From: Opitutaceae bacterium
Lineage (GTDB): Bacteria; Verrucomicrobiota; Verrucomicrobiia; Opitutales; Opitutaceae
Length of the DNA stretch: 11,604 nt
NCBI GenBank assembly: GCA_020847775.1
Contig: JADLBI010000049.1
Span: 1 to 11,604, forward strand
Reading direction: 5' to 3'
Positions within the stretch are counted from its first letter, which is position 1. Every line of letters begins with the position of its first letter. The translations under genes and the position numbers were made by a program. The notes beneath the pieces were generated by a model. It searched no databases and had not been told where the DNA came from. It was given only the letters and a program-made list of their open reading frames with translations. Shown one piece after another: positions 7,377 through 11,604 of the stretch.

Positions 7377-9038
7377 ATGCTGCAATCGCTGCGGATTCGC
7401 AATCTGGCCCTGTTGGAGGAAGTCGCGCTCGACTTTGAGGCGGGGTTCACCGCGGTCACGGGCGAGACGGGGGCGGGCAAAAGTATATTACTCGGCGCCC
7501 TGAGCCTGTTGGCGGGGCAGCGCGCCGATAAAACCATTATCCGGCAGGGCGCGGACAGTTGTGAGGTCGAGGCCAGTTTGTATTTCACCGCGCCGCAGCG
7601 AATGGACGCGCTGTTGGCGGAACTGGATTTGCCGCCGACGGAAGACGGCGTGCTGATTCTCAAACGCAGCCTACCGCGCGAGAAAGCGCCGAAGATCACG
7701 GTCAACGGCAGTCTGGCGACGTTGGGCGCGTTGCAGCAAATCGGCGAGACGTGGGTGGATTTTCACGGACCGAGTGAGCCGCGTCGTTTGCTGAAGGAGA
7801 GCTGCCAACTGGAGTTGCTCGACTTGCATGGCCGTTGCGGCGCGACGCTCGAAACGTATCAGGCGCACTACCGACGCTGGCGCGAGTTGGAGGCGGAGGG
7901 CGAACGCCTGCGGCACGAGACGCGGTTGTCTCCCGCGCAGTTGGATTTTTTGCAGGGCCAACTCGCGCGGATGGATGCGCTGGAGCTCACCACTGAGTTT
8001 GTCGCCGAGCTCGAACGTGATTATCAGCGCGTGAGCCAGACGCAGGCATTGACGGAACTGGGCGCTCGGTTGGCGGAAGGACTGGCGGGCGAGGAAGGCG
8101 CGCAGGCGAAACTTTCGGCGGTGCTACGCGACGCGCAGACGCTGCGTGATCTCGATTCAGGAAGCGTGTCACTGGCGGAGCGTATCACCAGTTTGTCGGC
8201 CGAGCTTGCCGACGTGGCGGATGAGGTTTCCCAGTTACTGGAGCAACTACAGTTCGATCCTGAGCAAGCGCAGCTCGTGCAGGATAACATGGACACATGG
8301 CTCGACCTCAAAAGAAAGCATGGCGGCAACCTGGCGGCGGTGACCGCGGCGCGGGACGCGATGCGGCGGCAGTTGGCCGAGCAAGGCGACATCGAGGGTG
8401 CGCTCTCCAAGTTGGAGCAGCAGACGGCAAACGCGCGGCGCGAGGCCCAGCGCGCGGCCGCCACGTTACGCGCGCTGCGGGAAAAGGCGGCGAAGCATCT
8501 TGCCGCGGCGGCGGCCAAGACGATTGCCCAGCTTGGTTTTGCGAAAGCGGAGTTTCAAATCAGCCTCGGACCGGCCGGCGAGCTCGGCCCGCAAGGCGAT
8601 GGCGGGGTGGAGTTTTTGTTTTCGCCCAACGTGGGCGAGGCACCGCTGCCGCTCAGTCGCATCGCTTCCAGCGGTGAGCTCGCGCGTGTGATGTTGGCGC
8701 TGAAGGCCGTGCTGGCCGACCTGGACGGCGTGTCACTACTGGTGTTCGACGAGGTGGATGCCAACGTGGGCGGTGAGATTGGCCGGGTGGTCGGCCAGAA
8801 AATGGCGCAGATCGCGGGTGGTCACCAGGTGCTTTGTGTGACGCACCTGCCGCAGGTTGCGGCGCACGGGACCTGCCATCTGGTGGTGGAAAAAGATCAG
8901 AGCAAGGCCCGCGCGGAGGTGACTATCACGCCCATTCAAGCCGACCGGAAGGCGCGTTTGGGCGAGCTGGCGCGAATGCTGGGCGATCGCAACGCGAAGA
9001 GCGCCTTGGCGCACGCCGCCGACCTATTGAGGGGCTGA
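7377..9038 (+). CDS. recN: DNA repair protein RecN
   Basis: RecN is an SMC-like ATPase that gathers broken DNA ends during double-strand break repair. I choose ATG at 7377 (MLQSLRIRNLALLEEV), giving 553 residues, the usual length. An in-frame GTG at 7287 would add 30 residues with no resemblance to the family. Walker A is GETGAGKS (29-36). A long coiled-coil middle (about 150-380) is rich in Glu, Gln, Ala and Arg. The ABC signature SSGELARVMLALK begins at 431, and Walker B LLVFDEVDANVGG has D458 and E459, followed by VTHLPQVAAHG. The signature reads SSGEL where most RecN proteins have SGGEL, and DANVGG replaces the usual DTGVSG; the catalytic residues are kept. It stands alone as a gene, behind the tRNA and a palindrome. 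No Shine-Dalgarno sequence. Confidence 0.96.
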   Translation: MLQSLRIRNLALLEEVALDFEAGFTAVTGETGAGKSILLGALSLLAGQRADKTIIRQGADSCEVEASLYFTAPQRMDALLAELDLPPTEDGVLILKRSLPREKAPKITVNGSLATLGALQQIGETWVDFHGPSEPRRLLKESCQLELLDLHGRCGATLETYQAHYRRWRELEAEGERLRHETRLSPAQLDFLQGQLARMDALELTTEFVAELERDYQRVSQTQALTELGARLAEGLAGEEGAQAKLSAVLRDAQTLRDLDSGSVSLAERITSLSAELADVADEVSQLLEQLQFDPEQAQLVQDNMDTWLDLKRKHGGNLAAVTAARDAMRRQLAEQGDIEGALSKLEQQTANARREAQRAAATLRALREKAAKHLAAAAAKTIAQLGFAKAEFQISLGPAGELGPQGDGGVEFLFSPNVGEAPLPLSRIASSGELARVMLALKAVLADLDGVSLLVFDEVDANVGGEIGRVVGQKMAQIAGGHQVLCVTHLPQVAAHGTCHLVVEKDQSKARAEVTITPIQADRKARLGELARMLGDRNAKSALAHAADLLRG

Positions 9039-9206
9039 AGGACCGTCCGGAGGTAATACCAGATACCCCCTAGCGATGGGCCTGTAGTTGGCATTTTCGG
9101 TGGGTAGGGCGCGATCTCCGGGCACGCCGTAATGTTATTCGCGGGCGGTCTCATGTCATTAATCTGCGCGGCCGCGCAAAGTCTAAAACTCAGCGGACGT
9201 GTGGCG
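9039..9206. other. Convergent intergenic region without a recognised gene
   Basis: The 168 bases between the recN stop and the end of the minus-strand hypothetical gene contain the hairpin repeat at 9102-9129 and a perfect 14-bp palindrome TGCGCGGCCGCGCA (9165-9178). There is also a weak hairpin right after recN (9049-9055 with 9064-9070, one mismatch, no T-tract). I see no clear intrinsic terminator for recN and no open frame that looks coding. Confidence 0.5.
9102..9129 (+). repeat. Hairpin repeat, copy 1
   Basis: GGGTAGG is followed by a stem-loop: GGCGCG (9108-9113) pairs with CACGCC (9123-9128) at five of six positions (C/A mismatch 9112/9124) around the 9-nt loop ATCTCCGGG. The second copy at 11430-11457 has the same leader GGGTAGG, the same stem and loop lengths and a loop differing by one base. 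The match suggests a dispersed palindromic element of this genome. Confidence 0.5.
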
Positions 9207-9608
9207 TCAGGCGTGGGTCGCAAGCCAGCGTTGAATGTCGCGGTCGCCGCCCGGCGGCACGACGCGAAAATGCGCCTGAAGCCACCGCCACGAAATGGCG
9301 TAAATGAGCAGGAGACGAGGCGTAGAGTGATCGGTGCTGCGCGCCAAAAGGTAGTGCGCGCCACGCTCCAGCGTCTGTAGCGAGTAGAGCTTGTGGCGGA
9401 CGCCCTCTGGGTAATTCGCGTGGTAGAAGTGGAGCTGAAAGCAGCGCCGACCGGTGTTCTGTGTCTCGATCCTATCAACTCGGATGGGCGAGTAATCGCC
9501 CAGATCGGGCTCGGTGGCGAATTCGTCGCCCGTAATCACCGCGGCATACCACTGTCCGGGTTGAAGTGTGAAACGCGCGGTCGGCGGATTGTCATCTTCT
9601 ATGTTCAT
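9207..9608 (-). CDS. Hypothetical protein (133 aa)
   Basis: I do not recognise this protein. It reads from ATG at 9608 (MNIEDDNPP) to a stop at 9207-9209 on the minus strand. Composition looks like a real soluble protein: mixed charged and aromatic residues, several Trp and His (GQWYAAVITGDEF, FQLHFYHANYPEGVRHKLYSL, RGAHYLLAR, ISWRWLQAHFRVVPP) and a charged end GGDRDIQRWLATHA. There is no signal peptide or membrane segment and no Cys motif (one Cys in all). Codon choice is like that of the neighbours, with GC-rich third positions. It lies on the same strand as cysS and the Doc remnant, about 100 bases behind the latter, and runs toward recN. No Shine-Dalgarno sequence or clear promoter. It could be a conserved lineage-specific protein or a fragment. 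Confidence 0.55.
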   Translation of the reverse strand: MNIEDDNPPTARFTLQPGQWYAAVITGDEFATEPDLGDYSPIRVDRIETQNTGRRCFQLHFYHANYPEGVRHKLYSLQTLERGAHYLLARSTDHSTPRLLLIYAISWRWLQAHFRVVPPGGDRDIQRWLATHA

Positions 9609-9710
9609 GCACAGGATGTGCGGGTAACGGCTACCGTTTCAGCTCAGCTACGCCTCGTCAATGGCGTGGCTGGTTGAACCAAGCCGCTGCGCCGCGAAGC
9701 GGCGGAGAAT

Positions 9711-9936
9711 TCAGCGGGGGCGAGATCGGGTGATCCTGCGCAGGCGGCTTCGGTCATCTTACCGGCGGCGAGGGCAAGGGCGCGCAAGGCGGCATCCACT
9801 TCGGTTGCCTGAAACTTGCGCCATTCAATCCGCGGAAGGTCACAGCCACCACAAAGCCCGCGCGTTTGTTGCCGTCGATGAACGAGTGATTTTTTACCAG
9901 ACCGAACGCACGGCATGACCGCACGACGGAGCGCAT
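9711..9936 (-). pseudogene. Decayed Fic/Doc (death-on-curing) toxin gene
   Basis: Doc toxins are Fic-fold kinases that inactivate EF-Tu. The first frame reads FGLVKNHSFIDGNKRAGFVVAVTFRGLNG, with the full Fic motif HxFxDGNKRxG at 9888-9856. The homology then continues in another frame as FQATEVDAALRALALAAGKMTEAA, so a base appears to be missing near 9817-9821. A second apparent one-base loss near 9735-9737 would restore WITRSRPR and a TGA at 9713-9711, a plausible Doc C-terminus. The N-terminal half of the toxin (roughly 60 residues) is absent: only 28 bases separate this frame from the cysS stop. No Phd-like antitoxin is visible. It is therefore a remnant, unless both shifts are sequencing errors. 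Nothing suggests the Fic motif is expressed as a folded protein. Confidence 0.75.
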
Positions 9937-9964
9937 GGTCCACCCTCGGCCGGTTACGCGAGAT

Positions 9965-11338
<1,374 letters not shown>

Positions 11339-11350
11339 GAAAGAGACTTG

Positions 11351-11380
11351 GCCACAAAAAGGCGCAAAAGGCACAAAAAT
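11351..11380 (-). repeat. Short A/T-tract repeat upstream of cysS
   Basis: On the minus strand three units follow each other: TTTTTGTGCC, TTTTGCGCC and TTTTTGTGGCC. They lie 13 bases before the cysS ATG. This kind of 'TTTTGYGCC' string is, from memory, often dispersed between genes in environmental bacterial genomes, but I cannot verify that here. It is probably untranslated leader. Confidence 0.4.
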
Positions 11381-11429
11381 TTTCAACCGGGCGGCATGAA
11401 ATAATGAGACTTACCGAAAGAAGTGACGC

Positions 11430-11457
11430 GGGTAGGACCCGACCTCCGGGCGGGTCG
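11430..11457 (+). repeat. Hairpin repeat, copy 2
   Basis: GGGTAGG is followed by the perfect 6-bp stem GACCCG (11436-11441) with CGGGTC (11451-11456) and the 9-nt loop ACCTCCGGG, then G. Compared with copy 1 (9102-9129), two stem pairs differ while staying paired (G-C to A-T, and G-C to C-G), and a C/A mismatch becomes C-G. It lies in the intergenic region upstream of cysS. Confidence 0.55.
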
Positions 11458-11524
11458 CTCCGAGATCGGCCCATGCCTTTCGCCGCTTTCGTCTCTGCTA
11501 TACGTAATCCTCAATAGTGATCCA

Positions 11525-11543
11525 CGCGCAATATATTGACGCG
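11525..11543. promoter_or_regulatory. AT-core palindrome in the cysS upstream region
   Basis: CGCGCAATATATTGACGCG is a 10-bp perfect palindrome (CAATATATTG, 11529-11538) with CGCG arms on both sides and one extra A at 11539. The AT-rich core stands out in this GC-rich DNA. It could be a repressor operator or part of a promoter for a gene beyond the window. It is about 190 bases from the cysS start, so a direct link to cysS is uncertain. Confidence 0.3.
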
Positions 11544-11571
11544 GTGAGGTGGGCCGTGCGCTCCGCGCGCG

Positions 11572-11604
11572 GCGGTTCACGCGAGAAATCCGCGACGTGA
11601 CCGC
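11572..11604. repeat. Imperfect inverted repeat at the window edge
   Basis: GCGG-TCACG-CG (11572-11583, with a bulged T at 11576) pairs with CG-CGTGA-CCGC (11593-11604, with a bulged A at 11595), giving 11 bp around a loop of nine bases. There is no T-tract on the visible side. It reaches the last base of the window and may be longer. Function unknown. Confidence 0.3.

Noticed and set aside
9047..9070. Possible third, inverted copy of the hairpin repeat just after recN
   Set aside because: CCGGAGGT and TACC resemble parts of the reverse complement, but the stem does not form and spacing differs.
9165..9178. Perfect palindrome TGCGCGGCCGCGCA as a terminator
   Set aside because: It leaves no room for a loop without losing its central pairs and has no T-tract on either strand; it may be a chance GC palindrome.
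8936..9478. 180-aa minus-strand frame spanning the recN end and the hypothetical gene
   Set aside because: It overlaps the recN C-terminus and the more gene-like 133-aa frame, and its composition is Arg/Ser/Thr-rich with no motif.

Overview
This is a GC-rich bacterial housekeeping segment. It most resembles Verrucomicrobiota, probably Opitutales/Opitutaceae. I infer this from overall protein character, the gene order nusA-infB-rbfA-(DHH phosphoesterase)-truB-ribF, a DUF2851-like tail upstream, and the near absence of Shine-Dalgarno sequences. No rRNA or protein marker proves it, so the assignment is moderate.

Layout. Positions 1-276 hold the 3' end of a gene that starts outside the window, probably DUF2851 family. 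Positions 277-410 hold a putative promoter followed by a strong intrinsic-terminator hairpin that lies between the promoter and nusA, so it may act as an attenuator. Positions 411-7133 form one tight plus-strand operon: nusA (transcription elongation/termination factor), infB (IF-2), rbfA (30S maturation), an NrnA-type DHH phosphoesterase (nanoRNA/pAp turnover), truB (tRNA psi55 synthase) and ribF (FMN/FAD synthesis). The last four are joined by short overlaps (ATGA, ATGA, GTGA) or sit close behind one another. A minus-strand tRNA-Val(GAC) with encoded CCA and its own terminator (7132-7245) separates the operon from recN (7377-9038), which reads on the plus strand behind a palindromic leader element.

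The accessory part is 9039-9964. It contains a short intergenic region with a hairpin repeat, a minus-strand ORF of unknown function (133 aa), and a decayed Fic/Doc toxin gene. The toxin remnant has an intact HxFxDGNKRxG motif, but its N-terminal part is missing and there are two apparent one-base frameshifts. cysS (cysteinyl-tRNA synthetase) follows on the minus strand, 9965-11338. Its upstream region, to the window end, contains a short A/T-tract repeat, a second copy of the hairpin repeat and two further palindromes, but no recognisable gene.

The operon genes belong together functionally: transcription control, translation initiation, ribosome assembly, RNA turnover and RNA modification, with ribF attached at the end. 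I see no complete new defence or mobile system. The most interesting non-genic signal is the pair of related hairpin repeats at 9102-9129 and 11430-11457, whose loops are nearly identical and whose stems differ by base-pair-preserving changes.
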